Assembly: GCF_030269125.1 (NCBI RefSeq) | Contig: NZ_BSSM01000027.1 | Span: 29,669-93,668, forward strand | From: Streptomyces hygroscopicus subsp. hygroscopicus | GTDB taxonomy: Bacteria > Actinomycetota > Actinomycetes > Streptomycetales > Streptomycetaceae | Direction of reading: 5' to 3' | Length of the DNA: 64,000 nt | Shown here: one piece after another, positions 18,113-28,651 of the stretch | Layout of the letters: each line of letters begins with the position of its first letter | Position numbering within the stretch: position 1 is the first letter of the stretch | Notes under the pieces: model-generated | Seen by the model: only the letters and a program-made list of their open reading frames with translations | Told to the model about the DNA's origin: nothing | Database searches by the model: none | Translations under genes and position numbers: made by a program

Positions 18113-19447
18113 TCAGCGCAGGGCTTCGACGGCCGCGGCCAGCGCGCGGGGCACGTCCGGTACGAGCGTGTGCGCGCCGTCGCGCACGATCCGCCGGCCG
18201 CCCACGACCGTATGCCGTACGTCGGCCGCCCCCGCCGCGAACACGGCCGTCTCGGCGCCCAGCCGGGGCTCCGGGCCCGCGGTCCTGACCGAGTCCAGGG
18301 CGATCGTCGTCAGGTCGGCGAGCGCGCCCGGCTCGATCCGGCCGGCCTCGTCCCAGCCGAGGGCGGCGTGGCCGTCGGCGGTGGCGGCCCGCAGCAGGGC
18401 GGCGGCCGTCCAGTGGCCCCGGGTGCGGGTGCGCAGCCGCTCGTTCAGCTCCATCGCGCGCGCCTCTTCGAGCAGGTCGATGACGGCGTGGCTGTCGGAG
18501 CCGAGGGAGAGCGGGGAGCCCGCCCGCTGGAGGGCGGCGGCCGGGCCGATGCCGTCGGCGAGGTCGCGTTCGGTGGTCGGGCACATGCAGGTGCCGGTGC
18601 GCGACCCGCCGAGCAGGGCGATGTCCTCGTCGGTGAGGTGGGTGTTGTGCACCCCGGTGGTGCGCGGCCCGAGGACGCCGTGGTCGGCGAGCAGCCGGGC
18701 GGGGGTGCGGCCGTGCGCGGCGAGGCAGGCGTCGTTCTCGGCGGTCTGCTCCGACAGGTGCACGTGCAGCGGGGCCCGCCGCTCCTCGGCCCAGTGGGCC
18801 ACGGTCGCCAGCTGGTCGGCGGGCACGGCCCGTACGGAGTGGATCGCCGCCCCGATCCGCGCGTGATCCCGTTCCTTGAGCGCCGCGCAGCGTTCGGCCC
18901 ATGCCTCCGCGCTGCCGTCGGAGAAGCGGAGCTGGTGGGTGTCGGGGGCCCGCCCGAAACCGGCCGAGAGGTAGCAGGTGTCGAGGAGGGTGATCCGGAT
19001 GCCGGCCTCGGCGGCGGCCGCGATCAGTGCCTCGCCCATGGCGTTGGGGTCGGCGTAGGGGGTGCCGCCGTGGGCGTGGTGCACGTAGTGGAACTCGCCC
19101 ACACAGGTGATGCCGGCCAGCGCCATCTCGGCGTACACCGCGCGGGCGAGCGCGTGGTACGTGTCCGGGGTCAGCCGGTCGGCGACGGAGTACATCACCT
19201 CGCGCCAGGTCCAGAAGGTGCCGGAGCCGATCTGGACGGTGCCGCGCAGCGCCCGGTGGAAGGCGTGGCTGTGGGCGTTCGCCAGTCCGGGCAGGGTGAG
19301 GCCGCGCAGCACCTCGGCGCCGGGCGGCGGGACGGACGCCCCGGTGCGCACGGCACCGATCCGCCCGTCCCCGGTCTCGACCAGCACCCCCGGCTCGACG
19401 CGGTCGCCGAGCCAGGCGTGCTCCAACCAGTAGGTCGCCTTGGTCAC
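18113..19447 (-). CDS. hutF: Formimidoylglutamate deiminase HutF
   Basis: 444-residue amidohydrolase converting N-formimidoyl-glutamate to N-formyl-glutamate plus ammonia. It has the metal motif ANAHSHAFHRALRG, the FWTWREVMY block and LHVHLSEQTAENDACLAAHGRTPARLLADHG. The frame is open far upstream (to 20941) but that part is a shadow of the next gene. The GTG at 19447 overlaps the stop of the M20 gene (GTGA) and opens VTKATYWLEHAWLG, which fits the family. HutF marks the five-step Hut route that passes through formylglutamate. Confidence 0.9.
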   Translation of the reverse strand: MTKATYWLEHAWLGDRVEPGVLVETGDGRIGAVRTGASVPPPGAEVLRGLTLPGLANAHSHAFHRALRGTVQIGSGTFWTWREVMYSVADRLTPDTYHALARAVYAEMALAGITCVGEFHYVHHAHGGTPYADPNAMGEALIAAAAEAGIRITLLDTCYLSAGFGRAPDTHQLRFSDGSAEAWAERCAALKERDHARIGAAIHSVRAVPADQLATVAHWAEERRAPLHVHLSEQTAENDACLAAHGRTPARLLADHGVLGPRTTGVHNTHLTDEDIALLGGSRTGTCMCPTTERDLADGIGPAAALQRAGSPLSLGSDSHAVIDLLEEARAMELNERLRTRTRGHWTAAALLRAATADGHAALGWDEAGRIEPGALADLTTIALDSVRTAGPEPRLGAETAVFAAGAADVRHTVVGGRRIVRDGAHTLVPDVPRALAAAVEALR

Positions 19448-20735
19448 CTGCAGGCCAGCCCTTCCAGTACGTCGGCGAGCGCGCACACCCCGGCCACGCA
19501 GTCGTCCTCGGCCGCGAACTCGGCCGGGGAGTGCGAGACACCGGTGGGGTTGCGCACGAACAGCATGGCGGTGGGGATGCTCCCCGAGAGGATCCCGGCG
19601 TCGTGTCCGGCGCCGGTGCCGAGGACGGGCACCGTCAGGCCGGTGTCCCGGCCCAGGATGCGGCCGAGTTCGTCGCGCAGCGCGTGGTCGAACTCCACGA
19701 CGGGGGTGAAGGACTCCCGTACGACGTCCAGGTCCACGCCGTGCGCGTCCGCGTACTCCCGGGCCGCCTTCTCGATGCCGCCGACCACCGTGTCCAGGGT
19801 CTCCTGGTCGGCGGCGCGGGAGTCGAGCCAGCCGCGCACCCGCGAGGGGATCGCGTTGACGCCGCCCGGGTCCACCGCGATCTTGCCGAAGGTGGCGACG
19901 GCACCGGCGAGTTCGGCCTCCCGGCGGGCGGCGAGCACGGTCTCCGCGTACGACAGCATCGGGTCGTGGCGGTCGGCCAGACGGGTGGTGCCGGCGTGGT
20001 TGGCCTCGCCCCGGAAGTCGAACCGCCAGCGCCCGTGCGGCCAGATGGCGCTGGCGACGCCGACCCGGTCGCCGGACAGGTCCAGGGCGCGGCCCTGTTC
20101 GACGTGCAGTTCGACGAAGGCGCCGATCCGGGCCAGCCGTTCGGGGTCGGGCCCGATGGCCTCGGGGTCGTACCCGGCGGCCTCCATGGCCCGGGGCAGG
20201 GTGATCCCGTCCCCGTCGGTGAGCCGGTGCGCGTCCTCGACCGTCAGCGCGCCCGAGGTCAGCCGCGAGCCGACGCAGGCGAGCCCGAACCGGGCCCCTT
20301 CCTCGTCGCCGAAGTTGACGATGGCGAGGGGCCGGGTGAACCGGGCCCCCTTGCGGAGCAGTTCGTCGAGCGCGGCGAAGGAGGACACCACCCCGAGGGG
20401 CCCGTCGAAGGCCCCGCCGTCCGGCACGGAGTCCAGGTGCGACCCGGTGACCACGGCGTCCCCGGCGGCCGGGTCCCCGAGCCAGGCCCACTGGTTCCCG
20501 TTCCGGTCGACCTCGTAGGCCAGCCCGCGCCCCTCGGCCTGCTGCCTGAACCAGGCCCGGCACTCGGCGTCGGGCCCGGTCCAGGCGTAGCGCCGGTACC
20601 CACCGGAGCCGGCGTCGCGGCCGACGGGGAGCAGCTCGGCCCACATCTCGTGGAAGGAGGAACCGCTCGCGACGCCGGGGCCGCCCGGCCGCGGGCGGGC
20701 GTTCCGCAGGGCGGTTCGCCCGCCCCGGTCCTGAC

Positions 20736-20739
<4 letters not shown>
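19444..20739 (-). CDS. M20-family amidohydrolase (allantoate amidohydrolase-like) in the hut operon
   Basis: 431-residue zinc amidase of the M20 family, in the N-carbamoyl-amino-acid/allantoate amidohydrolase branch. Metal-site blocks are GSHLDSVPDGGAFDGPLGVVS, NFGDEEGARFG, VELHVEQG and a final HDAGIL/VRNPTGVSHSP. Similar genes are usually annotated allantoate amidohydrolase. Here it sits between hutU and hutF with 4-bp overlaps on both sides and no hutG is visible, so it may remove the formyl group from N-formylglutamate. That function is my inference. Confidence 0.85.
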
Positions 20740-22400
<1,661 letters not shown>

Positions 22401-22538
22401 CGTCTGCCTCCTGCTGTTGCTACGTCTATTCACATCCTGACTTCCTGAATAGAACTAGTCAATACACCGGGGCGGCCCCGTCCGCGCGTCCCGGGTGTTT
22501 GGCTGGAAGCAGCCAGCCGCCGACAGGAGGGAAGCGCT

Positions 22539-23936
22539 GTGGACCACGATGTCGAGGCCGAGGCGAGGGAGCGCGCCGCGCGCCGGGACGAGGCGGTGCG
22601 CGCCGCCGTGGAGCAGGGCCTGCTGGGCCCCGACGCGGCCGTGGTGGGGCTGCTCGACGTGCGGGGCATCCGGGAGTCGGCGGCGGCGCTGCGGACGGCG
22701 TTCGAGGCGGTGCTCGCGCCCGGCACCCCGGTGCTGCACGCGTTCGCGGTGAAGGCGACCCCGCTGGTGCCGGTGCTGCGGCTGCTGCACGAGGAGGGCG
22801 TCGGCGCCGAGGTGGCGAGCCCCGGCGAGCTGGCACTGGCGCGCGCGGCCGGCGTGCCGGCGGCGCGGACCGTGCTGGACTCGCCCGCCAAGACCCCGGC
22901 GGAGCTGCGCGAGGCGCTGGCACTGGGCATCGCCGTGAACGCCGACAACCCGCAGGAGCTGGACCGCCTGGACGCCCTGGTCCCCGCCCGCGGCGCGGGG
23001 GGCGCGACCGCCGCGCCCCTCCGGTCCCCGCTCGGCATCCGGGTCAACCCGCAGATCGGCGCCGGCAGCATCGGGGCGACGTCGACGGCGACCGAGACCT
23101 CGAAGTTCGGGGTGGCGCTGCGCGACGAGGGGGCCCGCGAGTGGGTCGTACGGGCGTACACGGAGCGGCCGTGGCTGACCCGGCTGCACGCGCACACCGG
23201 CTCGCAGGGCATTCCGCTGCCGCTGCTGGCACGGGGCGTGGCGGAGACGTTCGCGCTGGCGGAGGAGATCAACGCGCGGGTGGGGCGGCGGCAGGTCGAC
23301 ACGCTCGACATCGGCGGCGGGCTGCCGGTGAACTTCGCGGGGGAGGCGACGGCGCCGACCTACGCGCGGTACGCGCGGCTGCTGGCCGAGCAGGTGCCGG
23401 GGCTGCGCGCGGGGCGGTACGGGCTGGTGACCGAGTTCGGACGGTCGCTGCTGGCGAAGCACGGCACGGTGGTGGCGCGGGTGGAGTACGCCAAGCGCTC
23501 GGGCGGGCGGCGGATCGCGGTGACGCACGCGGGGGTGCAGGTGGCGACGCGGACCGTGTACGCGCCGGGGGCGTGGCCGCTGCGGATCGCCGCGTACGAC
23601 GGGGAGGGGCGGCCCAAGCCGGGTCCCGAGGTGGTGCAGGACGTGGCGGGCCCCGCCTGCTTCTCGGGCGACCTGCTCGCCGAGGGGCGGGCGCTGCCCG
23701 CACTGGAGCAGGGGGACTACGCGGCGGCGCTGGACACGGGCGCGTACTACTTCGCGCACCACTACGCCTACAACTCCCTCGCCCGCCCCGGGATCCACGG
23801 CTTCGGGCCGGACGGCGCGGGAGGCGTCGCCTTCGCCACGGTACGGGAGCCCCAGACGGTCGCGGAGGTGGTGGCGGAGTCCGGGGGCGCGCACGCGTCG
23901 GCGCTCACCGCCCTGTGTACACCCGGGAGCCGTTGA
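22539..23936 (+). CDS. Diaminopimelate-decarboxylase-like PLP enzyme (fold type III)
   Basis: 465-residue PLP-dependent decarboxylase-like protein of the LysA/alanine-racemase fold. The PLP lysine lies in HAFAVKATP (Lys72). Other family marks are GAEVASPGELALA, the glycine loop DIGGGLPVNF and GPACFSGDLLAEGRALP. The C-terminal ALDTGAYYFAHHYAYNSL replaces the most typical LysA ending, so it may act on another substrate than diaminopimelate. The GTG start has AGGAGGGAAG upstream. It is divergent from hutU, with 138 bases between them. Confidence 0.88.
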   Translation: MDHDVEAEARERAARRDEAVRAAVEQGLLGPDAAVVGLLDVRGIRESAAALRTAFEAVLAPGTPVLHAFAVKATPLVPVLRLLHEEGVGAEVASPGELALARAAGVPAARTVLDSPAKTPAELREALALGIAVNADNPQELDRLDALVPARGAGGATAAPLRSPLGIRVNPQIGAGSIGATSTATETSKFGVALRDEGAREWVVRAYTERPWLTRLHAHTGSQGIPLPLLARGVAETFALAEEINARVGRRQVDTLDIGGGLPVNFAGEATAPTYARYARLLAEQVPGLRAGRYGLVTEFGRSLLAKHGTVVARVEYAKRSGGRRIAVTHAGVQVATRTVYAPGAWPLRIAAYDGEGRPKPGPEVVQDVAGPACFSGDLLAEGRALPALEQGDYAAALDTGAYYFAHHYAYNSLARPGIHGFGPDGAGGVAFATVREPQTVAEVVAESGGAHASALTALCTPGSR

Positions 23937-24116
23937 CGCGCCCCCGGTTCACTCGGACAAATGGATCAACTCCGGTGGCTCACAGGCCAGTTGGGCAACA
24001 CTAGTACGCCGTAAGCATGTTCCACTGGAAAATGCCGAACAGCTCACCCCTCTCCCGCACGTTGCGTAGTGTCGGGGTCACTCATCCGGAGTCCCAGGCG
24101 GGAGGGGAGCCACGCG

Positions 24117-24500
24117 GTGCCCGGAATCGACGAGTGCCTGCTGGAAGCGATGCGATTGCCCGGTGCCCGGGGTGCCGCGCTGGTGGACTGGACGAGCGGC
24201 CTCGCGCTCGGCACGGTCGGGGAGGCCCCCGGCGGCGATCACGAGACGGCCGCCGCCGAGGCCGCCGAGCTGGCCCGGCTGGCCGCGGAGCACGGCACGT
24301 TCACGGCCCGGGGGGCGGACCGCCCGCCGGTGGAGGACGTGATCGTGACCAACGCGGACAGCTACCACCTGCTGCGGTTCGTGGACACGTCCTTCGACAG
24401 CAGCGTGTTCCTGCACCTGTGGCTGGGCCGCGAGGAGGGCAACCTCGCGCTCGCCCGCATACGGCTCGGCGAGATGGCCGCCCGCCTGGTGCTGGGATGA
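24117..24500 (+). CDS. Roadblock/LC7-domain protein 1
   Basis: 127-residue protein with the Streptomyces roadblock/LC7 pattern: ALVDWTSGLALGTVG near residue 20, VIVTNADSYHLLRF and VFLHLWLGREEGNLALARIRL. Such proteins usually regulate small Ras-like GTPases in conservon operons. The GTG start at 24117 has GGAGGGGAG eight bases upstream. It overlaps the DUF4388 gene by ATGA. Paralogous to the third roadblock gene at 26225, with which it shares the YTSG/WTSG-ALGT region. Confidence 0.82.
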   Translation: MPGIDECLLEAMRLPGARGAALVDWTSGLALGTVGEAPGGDHETAAAEAAELARLAAEHGTFTARGADRPPVEDVIVTNADSYHLLRFVDTSFDSSVFLHLWLGREEGNLALARIRLGEMAARLVLG

Positions 24501-25690
24501 CCGTGGTCCGTACGCCGCCGCCGCTGCCGGTGCGGGACAGGTCCGCCACCCGCGCGCTGTCCCCGATGCTGACCCGGCTGGCCGAGGAACGGGCCACCGG
24601 CGTCCTGGTCCGCGAGCACGGCACCCTGTACCTCGCCGAGGGCCGGGTGGTGCACGCCGAGAGTCCCCTCGCCCCGGGCCTCGACGTGCTCCTCACGGCC
24701 CACGGCACCCTGGCGACCGCCGCCTGGCAGCGGGCCGCGGCCGCGAGCGAGGGTCCGTTGCGCGCGGCCGAACTCCTCCTGGAGTCCGGGCTGTTACCGG
24801 CGGGCGCCCTGGAGCTGTGCCATCTGGACGCGCTGTACGACGCCGGGTACTTCGCCCTCGCGCCGAGCAGCACCCCGGGCCGGTTCCACTACGACGGCGC
24901 GCCCCGCACCGGGCCGCTGCCCTCGGTCCCGGTGGTCGCGCTCGAACGCGAGACCCTGCGCCGCCGGCTGCAACTGCACCGGCTGTGGCCCGACCCGGCC
25001 GCGGACACCGCCCCCTTGGTCCGCGCGCACCCGGCCGCGGCGGCGGCCCGGCCGCCCCACGGTGACCCGGCCGCCGCGACCGCCCCGGCGCCCCACGGTG
25101 ACCAGGCCGCCGCGACCGCCCCGGCGCCCCACGGTGACCAGGCCACCGCGACCGCCCCGGCGCCCCACGGTGACCCGGCCACCGCGACCGCCCCGGCGCC
25201 CCACGGTGACCCGGCCTCGGGAACGGCTCCGGTGGGCCCGCAGGGCCCGGCCCGGGGCACCGCCCCGCCGGTCCACCCGGCCGCGGGCACCGCCCCGCCG
25301 GTCCACCCGGCCGCGGGCGCCGCCCGGCCGGTCCGGCCGGCCCCGGCCGCGGGCCGAGCGCCCGGACCCGGCGGGCGGGCGACGGGCCGCCGCGCCCGCC
25401 CCACCTCCGTCACCCCCCGCCAACGCGCGGTCCTGGACCTCGTGGACGGCACCCGTACCGCCGCGGACATCGCCCGGGAGCTGGGCCGGCAGGCGTTCCA
25501 CACGCTGGTCGACGTCCGCAGGCTGGCCGCGGCCGGGCACCTGAGGCCCGCGGCCCCGCGGCCGCCCGCACCCACGACCCCCACGACCGCACCGGAACGG
25601 GCCCGGAACCCTCCCCCGCCCCTGCCCCCGGTCACCGACCCCGACATCGCGCTGCTGAAGAGGCTCAGGGATGCGCTGGAGGCGCTTTGA
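24497..25690 (+). CDS. DUF4388 (PATAN-like) protein with a repetitive linker
   Basis: 397-residue protein. Residues about 20-160 resemble DUF4388/PATAN domains found in response regulators (GVLVREHGTLYLAEGRVVHAESP, then LLESGLLPAGALELCHLDALYDAGYFAL). Residues 187-246 are five 12-residue repeats rich in P, A, H, G and D, followed by shorter GTAPPVHPAA repeats. The C-terminal part looks like a winged-helix segment (RQRAVLDLVDGTRTAADIARELGRQAFHTLVDVRRL). It contains a TTA codon at 24794-24796, so its expression should need the bldA tRNA found later in this window. It is coupled to the roadblock gene upstream. Confidence 0.72.
   Translation: MTVVRTPPPLPVRDRSATRALSPMLTRLAEERATGVLVREHGTLYLAEGRVVHAESPLAPGLDVLLTAHGTLATAAWQRAAAASEGPLRAAELLLESGLLPAGALELCHLDALYDAGYFALAPSSTPGRFHYDGAPRTGPLPSVPVVALERETLRRRLQLHRLWPDPAADTAPLVRAHPAAAAARPPHGDPAAATAPAPHGDQAAATAPAPHGDQATATAPAPHGDPATATAPAPHGDPASGTAPVGPQGPARGTAPPVHPAAGTAPPVHPAAGAARPVRPAPAAGRAPGPGGRATGRRARPTSVTPRQRAVLDLVDGTRTAADIARELGRQAFHTLVDVRRLAAAGHLRPAAPRPPAPTTPTTAPERARNPPPPLPPVTDPDIALLKRLRDALEAL
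25055..25234 (+). repeat. 36-bp tandem repeat, five copies, inside the DUF4388 gene
   Basis: Five consecutive 36-base units encode variants of a 12-residue unit beginning PHGDPA or PHGDQA and ending TAPA. Copies differ at a few bases and keep frame. They form a flexible linker between the two folded parts of the protein; copy number may vary between strains. Confidence 0.85.
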
Positions 25691-25721
25691 ACGGCCACGC
25701 CCCGCCGAGAGGAGAGAGCTG

Positions 25722-26213
25722 ATGGTGTCCGAGGACGACCTCCGGACCGTCCTGGAGGAGCTGCACCGGCTGCGCACCCGGGTGCCGCAGCTCACCGGCG
25801 CGCTCACGGCCGGCGTCGACGGACTCGTCGTCGCCCATGACACGCCCGGCGTCGACCCCGAGGGGCTCGCGGCGCTGACCGCGGCCGCGCTCGGCGTCGC
25901 CGTACGGGTCGCCGACGCCACCGGCAACGGCGGCCTGCGCGAACTGCTGGTGCGCGGCGAGCGCGGCTACGTCGCCACCTACGCGGCCGGCCGCAGCGCC
26001 GTACTGACCCTGCTCGCGCAGGACCGGGTCAACGTCGGCCGGCTGCATCTGGAGGGCCGCCGCTCCGGCGCCCGGATCGGCGAACTCCTGGACGCCGCCG
26101 AGGCCGCGGCCGCCGCCCGCGACGCCTCCGCACGCCAGACCTCCGCTCCCGCGCGCGCCCGGAGCACCCGGACGCCGCGCACGACCACCGCACGCACCAC
26201 GACCGACAGTTGA
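25722..26213 (+). CDS. Roadblock/LC7-domain protein 2
   Basis: 163-residue protein beginning MVSEDDLRTVLEELHRLRTRVPQL and continuing GALTAGVDGLVVAHDTPGVDPEGLAALTAAALGVAV, the arrangement of the roadblock-like proteins in Streptomyces conservons. The last 40 residues are a T/R/A-rich tail. The frame is open to 25671, but the ATG at 25722 follows GAGGAGAGAG. It lies 31 bases after the DUF4388 gene in the same operon. Confidence 0.8.
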   Translation: MVSEDDLRTVLEELHRLRTRVPQLTGALTAGVDGLVVAHDTPGVDPEGLAALTAAALGVAVRVADATGNGGLRELLVRGERGYVATYAAGRSAVLTLLAQDRVNVGRLHLEGRRSGARIGELLDAAEAAAAARDASARQTSAPARARSTRTPRTTTARTTTDS

Positions 26214-26224
26214 GAGGACCCGAC

Positions 26225-26599
26225 ATGGCCAACACCGAGACCGCCCTCAAAGAGGCGCTGACCTCGATCGAGGGCGCCACCGGCGTCGCGCTCGTCGACT
26301 ACACCAGCGGGATGGCGCTGGGCACGATGGGCGGCAGCAAGACCTTCGACCTGAACGTGGCCGCCGCCGGCAACACCGATGTGATCCGCGCCAAGATGCG
26401 CACGATGGAGATGCTGGGCCTCAAGAGCGAGATCGAGGACATCCTCATCACGCTCTCCGACCAGTACCACCTGATCCGCCTCCTCCAGGGGCGCGGCGGC
26501 AACGGCCTGTTCCTCTACCTGGTCCTGGACTCCACCCGCGCCAACCTGGCGATGGCCCGCCACCAGCTGAAGCGGATCGAGGAGGACCTGGAGGTCTAG
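26225..26599 (+). CDS. Roadblock/LC7-domain protein 3
   Basis: 124-residue roadblock protein: GVALVDYTSGMALGTMGG near the N terminus, DILITLSDQYHLIRLLQGRGGNGLFLYLVLDSTRANLAMARHQLKRIEEDL at the end. It starts 11 bases after roadblock protein 2 with a GAGAGGA site. It closes a four-gene operon that has neither a sensor kinase, a DUF742 protein nor a GTPase, unlike a standard conservon. Confidence 0.85.
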   Translation: MANTETALKEALTSIEGATGVALVDYTSGMALGTMGGSKTFDLNVAAAGNTDVIRAKMRTMEMLGLKSEIEDILITLSDQYHLIRLLQGRGGNGLFLYLVLDSTRANLAMARHQLKRIEEDLEV

Positions 26600-26609
26600 G
26601 ACCGCCCGG

Positions 26610-27266
26610 TCAGACGAGGGCCGCGGTACGGCGGCGCGCCCCGCCCGGGGCCGCGTCGCCGGCCGCGACACCCGTACCGCGCAGGCCCCTGACCGCCTTG
26701 CCCGCCGGGCGGCCGCCCCGCCGGTCGAGCCAGTCGACGCGCACCCAGAGCAGGGTCTCCAGGGCCCGTTCGCGCCGCCCGAGCCACGCCGCCTTCCACC
26801 ACAGCCCGGCGCCGCACCCGGCCAGCAGCAGCCCGCCCGCGACCGGCACCACGAAGGCCGAGCCGATCGCGACGACCCAGGCCGACACGAGCCACCAGCG
26901 GTGCCCGCGGCGCCAGGCGCGCACGGTCACCGCGCGGTCCTGGAGCACGTCGTGCCTGCCCGCGCGGACGACGCCCCGGGCGAGCGCGTCGTACCGGCGC
27001 CGGCGCGCCGACGCGACCACCGCCGCGCCGACGACGAAGAGCGCGACCCCGGCGAGCACCCCGATCCGGCGCCCCGTCAGTCCCTCGGGCACGGCGCCGA
27101 CTCCGGCGGCCACCACCCCGAACCACCACAGCGGGGCGGCCCCCGCCCGTACGACGACGGCCACCCGGGCCAGTCCGTGTCCTCCGCGTACTCCGCGTAC
27201 TCCGCGTACTCCGCGTTCGCCGTCTTCTCTGCGTCCCGCGCGCGCCACGTCAGCCTCCCGTGTCAC
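26610..27266 (-). CDS. Hypothetical membrane protein
   Basis: 218-residue protein of unknown function. Four hydrophobic stretches are visible: AAPLWWFGVVAAGVG, IGVLAGVALFVVGAAVVA, WWLVSAWVVAIGSAFVV and AGGLLLAGCGAGLWW. They are separated by arginine-rich loops. I chose the GTG at 27266 (VTREADVARAG) because GGGGA lies five bases before it; the frame is open much further without meaning. Near the N terminus a 9-bp repeat (27181-27207) encodes VRGVRGVRG. It is convergent with the roadblock operon. Confidence 0.6.
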   Translation of the reverse strand: MTREADVARAGRREDGERGVRGVRGVRGGHGLARVAVVVRAGAAPLWWFGVVAAGVGAVPEGLTGRRIGVLAGVALFVVGAAVVASARRRRYDALARGVVRAGRHDVLQDRAVTVRAWRRGHRWWLVSAWVVAIGSAFVVPVAGGLLLAGCGAGLWWKAAWLGRRERALETLLWVRVDWLDRRGGRPAGKAVRGLRGTGVAAGDAAPGGARRRTAALV

Positions 27267-27337
27267 GAGTCCCCAGCGGTGTCTGTCCGGCGGGGACTCT
27301 AACGGGAGAACGTGAGACGAACCTGAGAGGACCGGGT

Positions 27338-28183
27338 TCACTCCACGAAGAGACCCCGCGCGGCGGCCTTCGCGTCGAACTCCTCCAGACGGGCCTGCGC
27401 GTCCGGCAGGTCGTCGCAGACCGCCTCCAGCAGCACCCGGCCCAGCAGCATGGGCGCGCACGCGGTGTCGAAGGCGAGACCGGTGCCGACGGCGGCGGGC
27501 AGCAGCAGGTCCGAGTACTTGGCGACGGGCGCGAAGGCGGAGTCCGCGACGGTGACGACGGTCAGGCCCACGTCCTTGGCGTAGGCGAGGGTGTCGACCA
27601 CCTCGCGCGGATGCCGGGGCAGCGCGAAGCACAGCAGGGCGCTGGCGCCCGCGCGGACGGCGGCGTCGACGCGGTCCTGGATCATCGTGCCGCCCTCGTC
27701 GAGCAGGCGGACGTCCGGGTGGACCTTGGCGGCGAAGTACGCGAAGCCGTACGCCTGGGAGGCGGCGGCGCGCAGCCCGAGCACCGGCAGCGGGCGCGAG
27801 GCCGCGAGGACCCGGCCCGCCTGCCGCACCGGACGCGGATCGGCGAGCAGCTCCGCGAGGTGCCGCAGGTTCTCGATCTCGGCCTCGACGGCGAGCTGGT
27901 ACTCGTTGTGCGCGCCGTTCTCCGGCGCGGGCTCGGCGGGCACGACCTCGCGCAGATGCCGGCGCAGCGCGGGATACCCGTCGAAGCCGAGGGCGACCGC
28001 GAACCGGGTCACCGACGGCTGGCTGACCCCGGCCAGTTCGGCCAGCTCCACGCTGGAGAGGAAGGGCACGTCGGCGGCGCGCCGCACCATGCTGTGCGCG
28101 ATACGACGCTGGGTCGGCGTGAGCCGGTGGCCCTCGAAGAGCGCCTGCAACCGGTTGGCCGGGCTGTCGGTCCCGCTCATCAC
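27338..28183 (-). CDS. MurR/RpiR-family transcriptional regulator
   Basis: 281-residue regulator with an N-terminal RpiR helix-turn-helix (LTPTQRRIAHSMVRRAADVPFLSSVELAELAGVSQPSVTRFAVALGFDGYP). A C-terminal SIS sugar-phosphate-sensing domain follows (VLGLRAAASQAYGFAYFAAKVHPDV, LLCFALPRHPREVV, LTVVTVADSAFAPVAKYSDLLLP). Family members respond to phosphosugars. Its location beside the hut/roadblock region does not reveal a target. Two adjacent ATG codons make 28183 or 28180 the start. Confidence 0.9.
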   Translation of the reverse strand: MMSGTDSPANRLQALFEGHRLTPTQRRIAHSMVRRAADVPFLSSVELAELAGVSQPSVTRFAVALGFDGYPALRRHLREVVPAEPAPENGAHNEYQLAVEAEIENLRHLAELLADPRPVRQAGRVLAASRPLPVLGLRAAASQAYGFAYFAAKVHPDVRLLDEGGTMIQDRVDAAVRAGASALLCFALPRHPREVVDTLAYAKDVGLTVVTVADSAFAPVAKYSDLLLPAAVGTGLAFDTACAPMLLGRVLLEAVCDDLPDAQARLEEFDAKAAARGLFVE

Positions 28184-28651
28184 GTACTCCCCCTCGGATC
28201 CTCGACGCCCCGGGAGAGTACAGCGCCGAGGCCGTGCCGGACACGGACCGGATATTCAGACAAGGTTTCGCTGTATACCGTTATACAGCCTGGACCCGCG
28301 CGGCCGCGCCCCTCCTCCCTTCCGGCCCGGAGAAGCCGCCCCCGCGCATCGGGGACCCGGCCGACCGCACCGGAACACCGCGGCGATGCCGCGCCCCGGC
28401 GTGGAACGGGAGCCGCTCGCCTCGGACCGCTCGCCGAACGGCTGCCGGGAGTGACGACGGGCGCGGGGCACGACCGGGGTTCCGTGCGGCACCGCCCAAG
28501 GAGACGCCGCACAGGAAGACGCCGTTCAAGAGCCGGTATCGCGGCGGCGATGATCCGCCGAGGAAACGACCAAGTGTCGCTAAACAGACACCCAGAGTGA
28601 TGGCACGCCTGCTTACGGTGAACACTACTGGCACGACACCGAGGAAGCGTC
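28184..28651. promoter_or_regulatory. Divergent intergenic region with an operator-like palindrome
   Basis: 468 bases between the MurR-type regulator and the carbonic-anhydrase-like gene, with no supported gene. At 28270-28289 there is a perfect palindrome GCTGTATA CCGT TATACAGC, about 87 bases before the regulator start. Its AT-rich centre stands out in this sequence. It could be an autoregulatory operator or overlap a promoter. Confidence 0.5.

Noticed and set aside
25055..25330. Possible CRISPR-like array
   Set aside because: Repeats are directly adjacent, in frame and coding; no spacers and no cas genes.
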